Source: Massilia polaris (GTDB lineage Bacteria; Pseudomonadota; Gammaproteobacteria; Burkholderiales; Burkholderiaceae_D). Taken from it: 64,000 bases of DNA. The notes beneath the pieces are model-generated. The model had not been told where the DNA came from. It searched no databases and worked only from the letters and a program-made list of their open reading frames with translations. Where the stretch lies: contig NZ_JABBGG010000007.1 in assembly GCF_012927275.1 (NCBI RefSeq), forward strand, positions 186,001 to 250,000, given 5' to 3'. Every line of letters starts with the position of its first letter. Within the stretch, counting starts at the first letter, position 1. Shown here piece after piece: positions 19,424 to 29,300 of this stretch. Both the position numbers and the translations under genes were made by a program.

Positions 19424-20347
19424 TTATTTATTGTCGATACGTCCGAGCAGCAGGTATTCGATCAGCGCCTTTTGCACGTGCAGGCGGTTCTCGGCTTCGT
19501 CCCAGACCACCGACTGCGGGCCGTCGATGACGTCGGCCGAGACTTCCTCGCCGCGGTGCGCAGGCAGGCAGTGCATGAACAGCGCGTCCTTGTCGGCGCG
19601 CGCCATCTTGGCCGAGTCCACGATGAAACCGTCGAAGGCTGCCAGGCGTTCGGCGTTTTCCTTCTCGTAGCCCATGCTGGTCCAGACGTCGGTGTTGACC
19701 AGGTGCGCTCCCTCGCAGGCGTCGGACGGGTTGGCGAAGAAGGTGTAGCGTTCGGTCGACACCAGCGACGGGTCGATGTCGTAGCCCTGCGGCGTCGACA
19801 CGTTCAGGTGGAAGCCGAATACTTCGGCCGCCTGCAGCCACGAATACAGCATGTTGTTGGCGTCGCCGATCCACGCCACCGTCTTGCCGGTGATGGAGCC
19901 GCGGTGTTCGACGAAGGTGAAGATGTCGGCCAGGACCTGGCACGGATGGTGTTCGTTGGTCAGGCCGTTAATCACCGGCACGCGCGAATTGGCGGCGAAA
20001 CGCTCGATGATCTCCTGGCCGAAGGTGCGCACCATGATGATGTCGCACATGCGGCTCATGACCTGGCCCGCGTCTTCCACCGGCTCGCCGCGTCCCAGCT
20101 GGCTGTCGCGCGTGTTCAGGTAGATCGCCGCGCCGCCCAGCTGGTGCATGCCGGCTTCGAACGACAGGCGGGTGCGGGTCGAGTTTTTCTCGAACACCAT
20201 CACCAGCGTGCGGTCGATCAGCGGGTGGTAGATCTCGTAGTTCTTGAACTTCTGCTTGATCACGCTGGCGCGCTCGATCACATACTCGAATTCGTCGCGG
20301 GTGAAGTCGGAGAGCTGCAGGAAGTGCTTGATCGGGTTCGTAGGCAT
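19424..20347 (-). CDS. argF: Ornithine carbamoyltransferase
   Basis: Anabolic ornithine carbamoyltransferase (307 aa), making citrulline from ornithine and carbamoyl phosphate. Signature motifs are visible: the carbamoyl-phosphate loop STRTR in EKNSTRTRLSFEAG, HPCQ in NEHHPCQVLAD, and the ornithine-site FMHCLPAHRG. Start at 20347 (MPTNPIKHF) gives the normal family length. Two upstream in-frame Met codons (20374 and 20494) are rejected, because a TATAAT at 20378-20383 would put the transcript start at or after 20374. argG follows. Confidence 0.95.
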   Translation of the reverse strand: MPTNPIKHFLQLSDFTRDEFEYVIERASVIKQKFKNYEIYHPLIDRTLVMVFEKNSTRTRLSFEAGMHQLGGAAIYLNTRDSQLGRGEPVEDAGQVMSRMCDIIMVRTFGQEIIERFAANSRVPVINGLTNEHHPCQVLADIFTFVEHRGSITGKTVAWIGDANNMLYSWLQAAEVFGFHLNVSTPQGYDIDPSLVSTERYTFFANPSDACEGAHLVNTDVWTSMGYEKENAERLAAFDGFIVDSAKMARADKDALFMHCLPAHRGEEVSADVIDGPQSVVWDEAENRLHVQKALIEYLLLGRIDNK

Positions 20348-20377
20348 GATGACAACTTGGACACGTGTATCCATACA

Positions 20378-20383
20378 ATTATA
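20378..20383 (-). promoter_or_regulatory. Possible -10 element of argF
   Basis: A perfect TATAAT on the minus strand lies about 31 nt before the chosen argF start. No good -35 hexamer is visible at 16-18 nt spacing, so this may depend on an activator or be coincidental. Confidence 0.4.
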
Positions 20384-20494
20384 AGGGTTTTGCCAAGGCG
20401 TCGTTGGATCCTCGCACCACCCGCCCATCCGCCCATCCGCTAGTCTCGACAAGTGGGCAGCTGCGCCGGAACATGCAGGGGCGCGTAACGACAC

Positions 20495-20947
20495 AGCTCA
20501 GTTAAATCGACGCTTCGCTCGGCGGAAGATTCGCAAGGAATATATCTAAGCTTTCATTAAATCTCCTTAAGCCAGGTCACATGTTGTTGCTCTCTTCCAG
20601 TATCTTCGCGGCTGAGCCAGCTTTGCCGCATGCGCAATGAATTCTTGAGGTATATTTATGGTGCGAAGGCCAAATGTCGACCGACTGCGTTGGCGACATG
20701 TCCCCGGTTCCCCAATCCACGGAATCTCTGAGCACGCTTTGTGTTTGCCTTCCACCAATACCCACATCTCTGCTGCATAAGCCAAGTTACCTATAGTTGA
20801 CCATCGACCTCGTGTTGACGGGCACCGCTATGGAAGATGACTTATGACTTATGACGCAATGCCTATTTGCGCAATCCCGTTCAAATCACGCAAGTGCCGC
20901 AAGGGGCCGCACCGACAAATTTCAAATCACGCTGGAAAGTGTAGTCA
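20495..20947. other. Intergenic region without a supported gene
   Basis: About 450 bp between the argF leader and the GGDEF-EAL gene. Parts are clearly more AT-rich than the flanking housekeeping genes, and it contains only short unconvincing reading frames. It probably marks the left side of the accessory insertion that ends at the IS remnants near 24.3-24.8 kb. Confidence 0.5.
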
Positions 20948-20977
20948 ATGAGAAATTCTAATCGGGAAAGGCATCGA

Positions 20978-23900
20978 ATGGCATTTCGCGCTCCTTTGAG
21001 TCGATGGGATAAATTCATGGACAGATTGTTGCTGCTAAAGCGCGATGCGCGCCCCTTATTGTCCAGCAGTTCCTTCGCTTCATCGCTCACCTTGATTATT
21101 GGCGGCGGCCTTTCGCTGCTGATGTTTTCATTGGTCTCGAACCAGATCGTTGACGACGCCCAGCTCCGCTTTGAGCGCAAGGCCAGTGACGTCCAGCACG
21201 TGATCACAGCACGCATTTCGTCGTACGTCGATGTCATTCGCGGGGTAAAGGCACTGTTTCACACGACTAGCATGGTGTCGCGCGTTCAATTTCACCGTTA
21301 TGTGACAGGCCTGAAGCTGGCCGAAAGCTATCCCGGCTTTCAAAACCTGAACTTCGCGCAGTTTGTCAGCGAGGAAAATAAGGCGGCCTTTGAATCCGCG
21401 GTCCGCCAGGATGGCAGTCTGGACTTGCGCGGTTATCCCGATTTCTCCATCAAGCCCGCAGGACAAAGGTCTAGCTATGCAGTGCTGCTGTATCAGGAAC
21501 CGATGGAAAACAACGCCAGCACGTTCGGCAAAGACCTGGCCTTTAATCCGCGCGTGCAAGCGGCTCTGGCAACAAGCCGCGACACTGGGGAACTGATCTC
21601 TTCCGGCGCCTTAATCCAAGTCAAGGGAGCGGATCAGCACATCGGCCTGGCCATGCGCATGCCGGTGTACCGCAACGACATGCCGCTAGCCACGCTGGAA
21701 CAGCGGCGCGCGGCCTATATCGGTTCGGTAGGCGCCGGCTTCAATGTAATCAAACTGATGCAAGGCGTGGCCGACGATGAGGCCTTGCGGCGCATGCGCT
21801 TTCGGCTCTACGATCGGAGACCGGCCGGCGGCGAAGCGGCCGCCCAGCCCGACAGCAAGGAGAATTTAGTATTCGATAGCAATCAGTTGCTGGACGCATC
21901 CAGGGGCGCCGCCGATGTCCTTGTGTCCGGCGAGCGGTTGGTGACGTCGTTGCCGATTGAAATAGGCGGTCGTAGCTGGGAGCTGGTGTTCAGCGCCAGG
22001 CCGCAGTCCACTATGAACCGGCTCGATGCGGCGCTACCCTGGCTTGCGCTGTTGGGCGGCCTGCTGTGCAGCATCCTGTTGTCATGGGCTTTTTACGCGA
22101 TGACTAGCGCCCGCAGCAGTGCGGTGAGAATCGCCAAGGCGATGACCAGGCATCTGCGGGAAAACCAGGCCAGGCTGGCCGAAGCGCAGCGTACCGCCCA
22201 TCTGGGCAGCCTGTCGCTTGACCCGGCAGATCAAAGCATGCATTGGTCGGCCGAGACTTATCGAATCCTGGGCATGGCGGTCGGCGAGATCCGCCCGGAT
22301 CTCGGTCAGTTCCTCAGCCGTATCTGCGACAACGACCTGGCACAGGTAAAAGCGGCACTGGCGAACGCCGTCCTGAGCGGGGATCGGATGAGCGGGGAGT
22401 ATCGCATATCCCATCCGCATGGCGCCATCCGCTGGACGCAAATTATCTTCCAGGCTTCGCATAAGGCCGCCGATGCTAGGCTCAACGGCACGATTATGGA
22501 TATCACTGAACGCAAGCAGGCGACGCTGCTGGCAGAAGTGGAGCACCGCGTTACTCAGCTGGTAGCCTCCGGCGCGAATCCGCAGCAGCTTATGCCCGAA
22601 GTGCTGGAAGCCCTGGTCGGGGGGCTGGACTGCGTATGCGCCGTGTTCCGCATTGTCGACGTACCGGGAGCGCGACTCATTTACAGCGACGCATGGTGCG
22701 CCGATGGCATGGATCTTGCGCCATTCATCGCCGCGCAAAGGGAAGAGCAGATTCCGTTGGACCTGGGTCTGGCCGGCCGCTGCTGGATGCGGCAGGCTCC
22801 CATCCTCAGGCCGGACTTCGACGCCATTGCGGAAAACGGGCAGCGCGCCGCCATGCCGTCGAACGTCTCCAGCTTGTTCGCCTGCCCGGTTGTCTCAGGC
22901 GAAGAAATATTTGGCGTGATTGAGTGTTTCGGTCGCTCTCAATACAAGCCGTACGAAGGATTGCAGAAAATGCTGCAATCCATCAGCAGCCAGATTAGCT
23001 TGTACCTGCAACGCAAGGCGGCAGAAAAGAATCTGCACCATGTCGCATGGCACGATGCGCTGACGGACCTGCCGAACCGCAGCATGTTCAATCAAACCTT
23101 GCAATACGCCCTGAACCGACACGCCCGTTATCAAGAGGGCCTGGCGGTGCTGTTTATCGACGTCGACCGTTTCAAGGTGATCAACGATACGCTGGGACAT
23201 GGCGCCGGGGATTTGCTGTTGATCGAATTTTCACGCCGACTGACAGCGTGCCTGCGTGAAAGCGACAGCGTGGCGCGGCTCGGCGGCGACGAATTCGCCG
23301 TCATGATAGAGCGGTTTCCGGGGGTAGAGGACGTGATTGCCGTCGTCAATAAAATGCTGGGAAGCGCGGCGCAGCCGTTCCACATCAACGGCAAGGAATT
23401 CCGGACGACTGCCAGTATCGGTATCGCCGTTGCGCCGGATCACGGCAGCGATGTCGAAGCGCTGCTGAGAAATGCGGACGTGGCAATGTACCGCGCCAAG
23501 GTCAACGGCAACAGCTATCAGTTCTATTCCCCCCTGATGAACAAAGACTCGCTGAGACGTTTCACGCTGGAGGCGAGCTTGCGGCATGCGGTGGCCCGCG
23601 ACCAGATGTTCTTGCATTATCAACCCAAGCTCGACTTGCGCACCGGCAAAATCAGCGGCGTTGAAGCGCTGTTGCGCTGGCGGCACCCGCAATTGGGCAT
23701 GATTTCTCCCGTAGAGTTTATTCCGCTGGCAGAAGAATCCGGCCTCATCATCGAGATCGGGAAATGGGTGTTGAAAACGGCTTGCCTGCAGAACGTCGAA
23801 TGGCAAAGGCAAGGGCTTGCGCCGATACGGGTGGCGGTCAACCTGTCGGCCCGGCAGTTCCGGGATGAAAAATTATTGCAGGATGTCTCGGACATCCTGG

Positions 23901-24436
23901 ATCAAACCGGACTGGCATCTGACTGGCTGGAGATTGAAGTCACCGAGAGCATGGTGATGCATGACGCCGAATCTGCAATCAGGTTCTTGCAGCAACTTAA
24001 GCTGCTTGGTGTCCGCCTGTCGATCGACGATTTTGGCACGGGCTATTCGTCGCTGGCCTACCTGCGCCATCTGCCGGTCGATTGCGTGAAGATCGACAGG
24101 TCGTTTATCAAGGATATTCCCAACGAAGTCGATGACATGGCCATCACTGCCGGCATCATCGGGCTCGCGCATTGCCTCCGGCTGGAAGTGGTCGCCGAGG
24201 GCATTGAAACTGCAGATCAGCTTGAATTTCTGAAAGAAAACAGATGCGATGAAATACAAGGGTTTTTCTTCAGTAAGCCGCTACCGGGAGCAGAAGTGAG
24301 CAGCTTGTTAGAACGTAAGCTGCGTATTCCACGGCAAAGTGACCACCAATTCCAAGCCAAAGCGGCCACCGATTCCACGGCAATCTGGCCACCATTTTGG
24401 GGCCGGCCGGAAGGAGCTGAACTAGGGAGCCGCTGA
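20978..24436 (+). CDS. CHASE-PAS-GAF-GGDEF-EAL c-di-GMP turnover protein
   Basis: Membrane-bound dual-domain protein (about 1152 aa). Order: a membrane segment (SLTLIIGGGLSLLMFSLVSN), a periplasmic CHASE domain (including PGFQNLNFAQFV), a second membrane segment (ALLGGLLCSILLSWAFYAM), PAS, GAF, GGDEF and EAL. Counting from 20948, GGDEF is at 779-783 with an inhibitory RESD five residues before it, and EAL at 906-908 is followed by intact VNLSARQF, VTES, DDFGTGY, KIDRSF and AEGIET, so phosphodiesterase activity is likely. I start at 20978 because GGGAAAGG lies 6 nt upstream; 20948 is also possible. The last ~35 residues are encoded by an IS21-type end, so the natural C-terminus was replaced. 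Confidence 0.88.
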   Translation: MAFRAPLSRWDKFMDRLLLLKRDARPLLSSSSFASSLTLIIGGGLSLLMFSLVSNQIVDDAQLRFERKASDVQHVITARISSYVDVIRGVKALFHTTSMVSRVQFHRYVTGLKLAESYPGFQNLNFAQFVSEENKAAFESAVRQDGSLDLRGYPDFSIKPAGQRSSYAVLLYQEPMENNASTFGKDLAFNPRVQAALATSRDTGELISSGALIQVKGADQHIGLAMRMPVYRNDMPLATLEQRRAAYIGSVGAGFNVIKLMQGVADDEALRRMRFRLYDRRPAGGEAAAQPDSKENLVFDSNQLLDASRGAADVLVSGERLVTSLPIEIGGRSWELVFSARPQSTMNRLDAALPWLALLGGLLCSILLSWAFYAMTSARSSAVRIAKAMTRHLRENQARLAEAQRTAHLGSLSLDPADQSMHWSAETYRILGMAVGEIRPDLGQFLSRICDNDLAQVKAALANAVLSGDRMSGEYRISHPHGAIRWTQIIFQASHKAADARLNGTIMDITERKQATLLAEVEHRVTQLVASGANPQQLMPEVLEALVGGLDCVCAVFRIVDVPGARLIYSDAWCADGMDLAPFIAAQREEQIPLDLGLAGRCWMRQAPILRPDFDAIAENGQRAAMPSNVSSLFACPVVSGEEIFGVIECFGRSQYKPYEGLQKMLQSISSQISLYLQRKAAEKNLHHVAWHDALTDLPNRSMFNQTLQYALNRHARYQEGLAVLFIDVDRFKVINDTLGHGAGDLLLIEFSRRLTACLRESDSVARLGGDEFAVMIERFPGVEDVIAVVNKMLGSAAQPFHINGKEFRTTASIGIAVAPDHGSDVEALLRNADVAMYRAKVNGNSYQFYSPLMNKDSLRRFTLEASLRHAVARDQMFLHYQPKLDLRTGKISGVEALLRWRHPQLGMISPVEFIPLAEESGLIIEIGKWVLKTACLQNVEWQRQGLAPIRVAVNLSARQFRDEKLLQDVSDILDQTGLASDWLEIEVTESMVMHDAESAIRFLQQLKLLGVRLSIDDFGTGYSSLAYLRHLPVDCVKIDRSFIKDIPNEVDDMAITAGIIGLAHCLRLEVVAEGIETADQLEFLKENRCDEIQGFFFSKPLPGAEVSSLLERKLRIPRQSDHQFQAKAATDSTAIWPPFWGRPEGAELGSR
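24326..24420. mobile_element. Terminal remnant of an IS21-type element
   Basis: Three imperfect 22-23-bp direct repeats of the form ATTCCACGGCAAAGTGGCCACC (24326-24347, 24348-24370, 24371-24393) are followed by a GC-rich stretch. Arrays like this occur at the ends of IS21-family elements, where IstA binds. No istA or istB gene is present, so only an end remains. It supplies the 3' coding end of the upstream GGDEF-EAL gene. Confidence 0.6.
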
Positions 24437-24449
24437 TCAATTCGCTCTC

Positions 24450-24782
24450 TTAGTCAAGAGTCGGTAACGGCGCGAACGAACGCCGACGGTGCTGGTAGAT
24501 TTCTGCGATGCCAACCAAAGCGCGAATGGCCTGGCTGTCGTAGATCGCGTCCTCGATGCCTTCGTCAGACAAACCAAAGCATTGCTGGGCCACGTACATG
24601 CGCAGCATGCGCGCAAGGCCAATCGGCGGACGACCCGCTCCGTCGACCTTCGGATAAAACGGTTCGATCAGTTTGTGCAGCTTTCCCCACGGCGTAACGC
24701 TATCGATCTCAGCGAGGAAGCGGTCGCGCCGCGTGAGCTTTTTCTTGGCGGAGTATTCAAGGTCGGAGAAGCTTTTTTGCAT
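24450..24782 (-). pseudogene. Truncated IS5-family transposase
   Basis: N-terminal part of an IS5-type (DDE) transposase. The first ~92 residues match the family start (MQKSFSDLEY, KKKLTRRDRFLAEI, IEPFYPKVDGAGRPPIGLAR, RMYVAQQCFGLSDEGIEDAI, YDSQAIRALVGI), then homology stops and an unrelated 18-residue tail runs to a stop. A complete protein would be over 300 aa and carry the catalytic DDE residues, which are absent here. It is therefore inactive, left by a deletion next to the IS21-type end. It marks the right border of the accessory block before rsgA. Confidence 0.85.
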
Positions 24783-24869
24783 GACCGATGACAGGCGGTG
24801 AGCGTCGCGTCATTGTCTCAGGTCGCGGCACCGACGGGAACGGGCGCGGCCGAATAAATCAGCGTTTCC

Positions 24870-25760
24870 TTAGTATAAGGTTTGTGCTGACTCATGTAAT
24901 AATTGTTTGTACAGCGCGTGGCGGAACGGGGCGATTTTGCCCGCGCCGACAGCCTCCAGCACCGCGCATTGCGGCTCGATCAGGTGGCGGCAGTTGTAGA
25001 ACTTGCAGCCGCCCAGGTAGGGCTTGAACTCGACGAAGGCGCGCTCGATCATGCCCTCGGTCAAGTGGTACAGGCCGAACTCCTGGAAACCCGGCGAATC
25101 GATGATCTGGCTATCGCCCGGCATTTTGTACAGGCGCGTGAAGGTGGTCGTGTGCTTGCCGGTGTCGAGGGCGGCCGAGATTTCGCGCACCGCGATGTCG
25201 GCGTCCGGCACCAGCAGGTTGATCAGCGACGACTTGCCCATGCCGGACTGGCCGATGAAAATCGACGACTGGCCTTCGAGCAGCGGCATCAGGGTCGCGA
25301 CCGCGTGTTCGGGATTGGCGCGCGCCGACACTTCATGCACCGGGTAGCCGAGCGACGAATACATCACCAGGCGCTCGCGCGCCTTGGGCAGCAGCTCGGC
25401 GACGTCGGTCTTGTTGAGGATCAGGTGCGCTTCGATGCCGGCCGCTTCTGCCGCCACCAGCGAGCGCGAGATCAGGTCGTCGGCGAAGCCGGGTTCGGTG
25501 GCGACGACGATGAACAGGCGCGTCAGGTTGGCGGCCAGCAGCTTGGACTTGTACTGGTCCGAGCGGTACAGCAGCGTCTTGCGCTCGGTGATCGCTTCGA
25601 TGACGGCCTGGTTGTCCGAGGTCTTGGCCAGCTTGACGATGTCGCCGACGGCCACGTTGGTTTTTTTGCCGCGCGTGACGCACTGGAGCATCTCGCCTTC
25701 GGCGTCGGCCAGGTAGTGGCGCCCGTGGGCGGCGATGATGGTGCCGAGCAGCCCGCTCAT
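24870..25760 (-). CDS. rsgA: Ribosome biogenesis GTPase RsgA
   Basis: Circularly permuted GTPase (296 aa) that acts on late 30S ribosomal subunit maturation. An N-terminal OB-fold precedes the G motifs in permuted order: G4 NKTD, G1 [10 protein letters not shown]3 DSPG. The C-terminal zinc site is visible in [14 protein letters not shown]. It is the last gene of an M48 peptidase-phhB-rsgA operon and overlaps phhB by 4 nt. The stop is followed directly by the IS5 remnant region, so the 3' flank of this operon was altered by insertion. Confidence 0.95.
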   Translation of the reverse strand: MSGLLGTIIAAHGRHYLADAEGEMLQCVTRGKKTNVAVGDIVKLAKTSDNQAVIEAITERKTLLYRSDQYKSKLLAANLTRLFIVVATEPGFADDLISRSLVAAEAAGIEAHLILNKTDVAELLPKARERLVMYSSLGYPVHEVSARANPEHAVATLMPLLEGQSSIFIGQSGMGKSSLINLLVPDADIAVREISAALDTGKHTTTFTRLYKMPGDSQIIDSPGFQEFGLYHLTEGMIERAFVEFKPYLGGCKFYNCRHLIEPQCAVLEAVGAGKIAPFRHALYKQLLHESAQTLY

Positions 25761-26089
25761 GCGCCGGCCCGCTGCGCGTACAGCGCGTCGGCCTTGGCGG
25801 CGCAGATGAAATCGTTGTTGGTCAGCTTGTTCCCCGCCGAGTGAGTGATGTAGCTGGCGGTGCAGCTGTTGTAGGTCACCGTGAGATCCGGGTGGTGGTC
25901 CTGGCGGTGCGTCATCCAGGCCAGCGCGTTCACGAACTCCATGGCCTCGTGATAGTCGCGCAGCTTGAAGCGGCGCTGCAGTTGGCCGTCGATGACCGTC
26001 CAGCCGTCAAGCTGCGCAAGCAGCTGTGCAACGGCGTCGTCGTCGAGCGCGGCCGGCGCGTGCGTGCAGTTCATCTCGGTCAGGTTCAT
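25757..26089 (-). CDS. phhB: Pterin-4a-carbinolamine dehydratase
   Basis: Small enzyme of 110 aa that dehydrates 4a-hydroxytetrahydrobiopterin, recycling the pterin cofactor of aromatic amino acid hydroxylases. The family active-site block is present as [20 protein letters not shown] with [13 protein letters not shown] after it. It overlaps both neighbours by 4 nt (ATGA), so translation is coupled to the upstream protease and the downstream rsgA. No phenylalanine hydroxylase gene is in the window. A second in-frame Met (MNCTH) is possible. Confidence 0.92.
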   Translation of the reverse strand: MNLTEMNCTHAPAALDDDAVAQLLAQLDGWTVIDGQLQRRFKLRDYHEAMEFVNALAWMTHRQDHHPDLTVTYNSCTASYITHSAGNKLTNNDFICAAKADALYAQRAGA

Positions 26090-27351
26090 TGTGCGGCCGC
26101 CAGGTTCAGTTGACGGATGCGGACCGATGCCGGCGGGTGTGAATCGTAGAACGCCGAGTGCAGCGGATCCGGGGTCAGGGTCGACGCGTTATCCTCGTAC
26201 ATCTTGACCAGCGCCGATACCAGGTCGCCCGCTTCGGTATGCCTGGCGGCGAAAGCGTCCGCCTCGAACTCGTGCTTGCGCGAGCTGATCGAGGTCAGCG
26301 GCGACAGCACGAAGGTGAACACCGGCAGCACCAGCATGAACAGGATCAGCGCGATGGCGTCGTTGCCGGCGCCGAGCAGCGGCTCCACGCCGAGGCCCGT
26401 GTAGAACCACGGCTGCTCCTTGAGGTAGCCGAGCAGGGCGAGGAAGCCGAGCGACACCGCGAACATCACCGCGATGCGCTTGGCGATGTGCTTCAGCTTG
26501 AAGTGGCCAAGTTCGTGCGCGAGTACCGCTTCGATCTCCTGCGGCGCGAGGCGCGACAGCAGCGTGTCGAAGAACACGATGCGCTTGTTGGCGCCAAAGC
26601 CGGAGAAGTAGGCGTTGCCGTGCGCGCTGCGCTTGGAGCCGTCCATCACGAACAGGCCTTTGGAGGCGAAGCCGACGCGCTGCATCAGTCCTTCGATGCG
26701 CGCCTTCAGGCTCTCGTCGGCCAGCGGGGTGAATTTGTTGAACATCGGCGCGATCACGGTCGGGAACAGCACCATCATCAGGAGCTGGAAGCCGCTCCAC
26801 ACCAGCCAGGCATAGAACCACCACAGCGGGCCGGTCTTGTCCATCAAGGTCAGCACGATCCAGACCAGCGGCAGGCCAAGCGCCGCGCCAAGCAGCACGC
26901 CCTTGACCATGTCGGCGAACCACAGCTTGACCGTCATCTTGTTAAAGCCGAAGCGCTCTTCGAGCACGAACTGGCGGTAGAGATCGAAGGGCAGGTCGAG
27001 CAGGCCGGAGACCACCGCGAAGGCGGCGATCAGGCCAAGCTGGAAGGCCATGCCCGGGCCGGTCGCGTCAAGCACCGCCAGCGACAGCGCCTGCAGACCG
27101 CCCAGCAGGGTGAGGGCGATCAGCAAGAATGCGCCGAACAGGGTGGCGACCATGCCGAACCTGGTCTTGGCGACGGTGTAGTCGGCGGCCTTCTGGTGGG
27201 CGTCGAGCGGGATCCGGGAGGCGAATTCCGCCGGGACCCGCGCGCGGTTGGCGAGCACGTGGCGCACCTGGCGTCCGGCCAGCCAGAACCGCAGCGACAG
27301 CGAGAGAACAAAGAAACTGACGAACAAAATCGAAAACACGAGTGAATACAT
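26086..27351 (-). CDS. M48-family membrane metalloprotease (Ste24/HtpX-like)
   Basis: Integral membrane zinc protease of 421 aa. Several hydrophobic segments flank the catalytic site HELGH (in VLAHELGHFKLKH), with the third ligand region EFEADAFAARH downstream. An N-terminal segment and a conserved Phe/Arg-rich loop (LPFDLYRQFVLEERFGFN) match the Ste24/CAAX-protease-like bacterial group. It probably takes part in membrane protein quality control; the substrate is not known. It is the first gene of the operon and is divergent from orn across 48 nt. Confidence 0.9.
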   Translation of the reverse strand: MYSLVFSILFVSFFVLSLSLRFWLAGRQVRHVLANRARVPAEFASRIPLDAHQKAADYTVAKTRFGMVATLFGAFLLIALTLLGGLQALSLAVLDATGPGMAFQLGLIAAFAVVSGLLDLPFDLYRQFVLEERFGFNKMTVKLWFADMVKGVLLGAALGLPLVWIVLTLMDKTGPLWWFYAWLVWSGFQLLMMVLFPTVIAPMFNKFTPLADESLKARIEGLMQRVGFASKGLFVMDGSKRSAHGNAYFSGFGANKRIVFFDTLLSRLAPQEIEAVLAHELGHFKLKHIAKRIAVMFAVSLGFLALLGYLKEQPWFYTGLGVEPLLGAGNDAIALILFMLVLPVFTFVLSPLTSISSRKHEFEADAFAARHTEAGDLVSALVKMYEDNASTLTPDPLHSAFYDSHPPASVRIRQLNLAAAQ

Positions 27352-27399
27352 TCTGTGCCTGTGAGAAAATGCAGGATTGTTTAGGCCGAAGAGAGAATT

Positions 27400-27984
27400 A
27401 TGTCACATGCCACCGATTTAGCAGCACCGGCCGCGCCGCAGCGCCCGAATGAGTTCAACCTGGTCTGGGTTGACATGGAAATGACCGGACTGGACCCGGA
27501 TACCGACCGCATCATCGAAGTGGCCGTCGTGGTTACCGACATGCACCTGAACGTGCTGGCCGAAGGCCCGGTATTTGCCATCCACCAGTCGGACGAAACG
27601 CTGGACAAGATGGATGCATGGAACAAGGGCACCCACGGCCGTTCCGGCCTGATCGAGCGCGTGAAAGCCTCGACCGTGACAGAAGCCGATGCGGAAGCTG
27701 CCCTGATCACCTTCCTGAAGAACTTCGTGCCGTCGAACAAGTCGCCGATGTGCGGCAACACGATTTGCCAGGACCGCCGCTTCATGGCGCGCGGGATGCC
27801 GAAGCTGGAAGCGTTCTTCCACTATCGCAACCTCGATGTGTCGACCCTGAAGGAACTGTGCCGCCGCTGGAAGCCCGAGATTGTTGGCGGGTTCAAGAAG
27901 CACCAGAAGCACACGGCGCTGGCTGACATTATCGAGTCGGTGGAAGAGCTGAAGTACTACCGCGAGCATTTCATCAAGCTGTAA
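27400..27984 (+). CDS. orn: Oligoribonuclease
   Basis: DEDD-type 3'-5' exonuclease (194 aa) that degrades very short RNAs, including pGpG, the product of EAL phosphodiesterases, and so completes c-di-GMP breakdown. Motifs: Exo[13 protein letters not shown], ExoII region [10 protein letters not shown], and ExoIII HTALADI with the preceding His. A GAGAGA ribosome site precedes the start. It is divergent from the M48 protease. It is essential or near-essential in many gammaproteobacteria. Confidence 0.96.
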   Translation: MSHATDLAAPAAPQRPNEFNLVWVDMEMTGLDPDTDRIIEVAVVVTDMHLNVLAEGPVFAIHQSDETLDKMDAWNKGTHGRSGLIERVKASTVTEADAEAALITFLKNFVPSNKSPMCGNTICQDRRFMARGMPKLEAFFHYRNLDVSTLKELCRRWKPEIVGGFKKHQKHTALADIIESVEELKYYREHFIKL

Positions 27985-28980
27985 CGCGGGACCCCATAAC
28001 CCGTCGCTTCGGTGCGCGTACGCGGGAAGTCGGTTGCGCGGCTGGTGGACGCGGATGCCATTCCAATTCCCTATGGCAAAGGCGCGCCATATTTGGGCCA
28101 GCGCAATCCCTCATCAGATGAGCCTGCCTCGGCGTTGCGCCGATGAGCGCCGCCTTCCCGCCTCACGGCAAAGCACGCTATATTTTAAGTATTACAATGC
28201 GATGCGGCGGCGGCGACCATGCTTACATTCGTGCGCGCAAGCGGCGAGCGCCTGCGGGAAACCGGCTCGATCCTGTGGCGCTGCTTCTACAGCGTGACCC
28301 TGACCATCCTGTGCTCGATCGGCCTGGCGTTCATCCCGCAAGGCATCGAGTCGCTTCGGCTCGTCTCCCAGCCCGGCTGGAATTTCCCGGTGTTTGCGGT
28401 ATCCGTGGCGAGCTGGTCGCTCGCTGCCTGGTACAGCGCGCGCCTGACTCTCGGCCGCATCTTCGCCGGCAATGCGATCGTCGACTGCGCCGATACGCCG
28501 TATGTCCAGTGGCTGCGCGCCTGGCTGCCGCGCCTGCTTGGGGTGCTGCCGCCGACCTTGCTGACGGTGCGCTACCAGCTGCTCGGCGAGCCCGTGCTGG
28601 CGCTGGCCTTCGCCGGCGCGGCGCTGGCGCTGGCGATCGGCGCTTTCGTGCTCGCGCCGCACCGCTGGTTCGGCTCGCCGCTGAGCCGGCTGCCGGGCAG
28701 CGAGGCGTCGCTGCGCTTCGTCGAACTCCAGAAACGCACCGTGATCACGGTGGTGACGGCGATCCTGCTGTCGTTCGCGCTGCCGCTGGCGATCTGGTGG
28801 AAGCCGGTCGAGGTCACCAGCGTCGTCACGGCGCCGGCGTTGCTGTGTTTTGCGTTTGGCAGCTGGATCCTGTTCGGCGACCTGGTGCTGACCTATTACT
28901 TCCGCCATTTCAAGCTGCCGTCGATGGCGGCGCTGCCGCTGCTGCTGTTCGTGCTGTTCAGTTCGTGGAATGACAATCTT

Positions 28981-29300
28981 GACATCCTCCCCTTCGTAAA
29001 CGGAAGGGGATTCCCACTGCTGGCGTCTGATGCCCCAGACGGAAGCCGGACTGAAAGTAGCCCAGCTTCTTATTCAATCCGCAGGATATCTCTCGACCTC
29101 GCCTAAGGCGACTGCGGATCGGAAAAAAACGGTGCAGGTGAATCATGCCCCAGCGCGTAATCGCATACTGAAGCACTTATGGAGTTTGACCATGCCCCAA
29201 CAACCAAGTTCAAAACATTTTTTCACCTGGACGGCTGCGGGCGCTACGCGTCCGGCTCCTTTCACTCCCTGCCCTGAAGGACAGGGTATCTCGGAGCAAT
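28981..29300. mobile_element. Non-autonomous IS200/IS605-type element (MITE-like)
   Basis: The left edge carries a hairpin (28989-28995 with 29003-29009) inside a block very like the tnpB-side end at 62996-63026 (shared TTGAC-TCCTCCCC and GGGGATTCC). The right edge has a second hairpin (29267-29286). Nothing between them encodes a transposase. It lies inside the patatin-like gene and adds a stop at 29104-29106. Exact borders are estimated. Confidence 0.7.

Noticed and set aside
20567-20785. Short minus-strand frames near 20.6-20.8 kb
   Set aside because: No ribosome site, no similarity and unlike neighbouring codon use.
24437-24622. Small frame overlapping the IS5 remnant
   Set aside because: Shadow of the transposase fragment in another frame.
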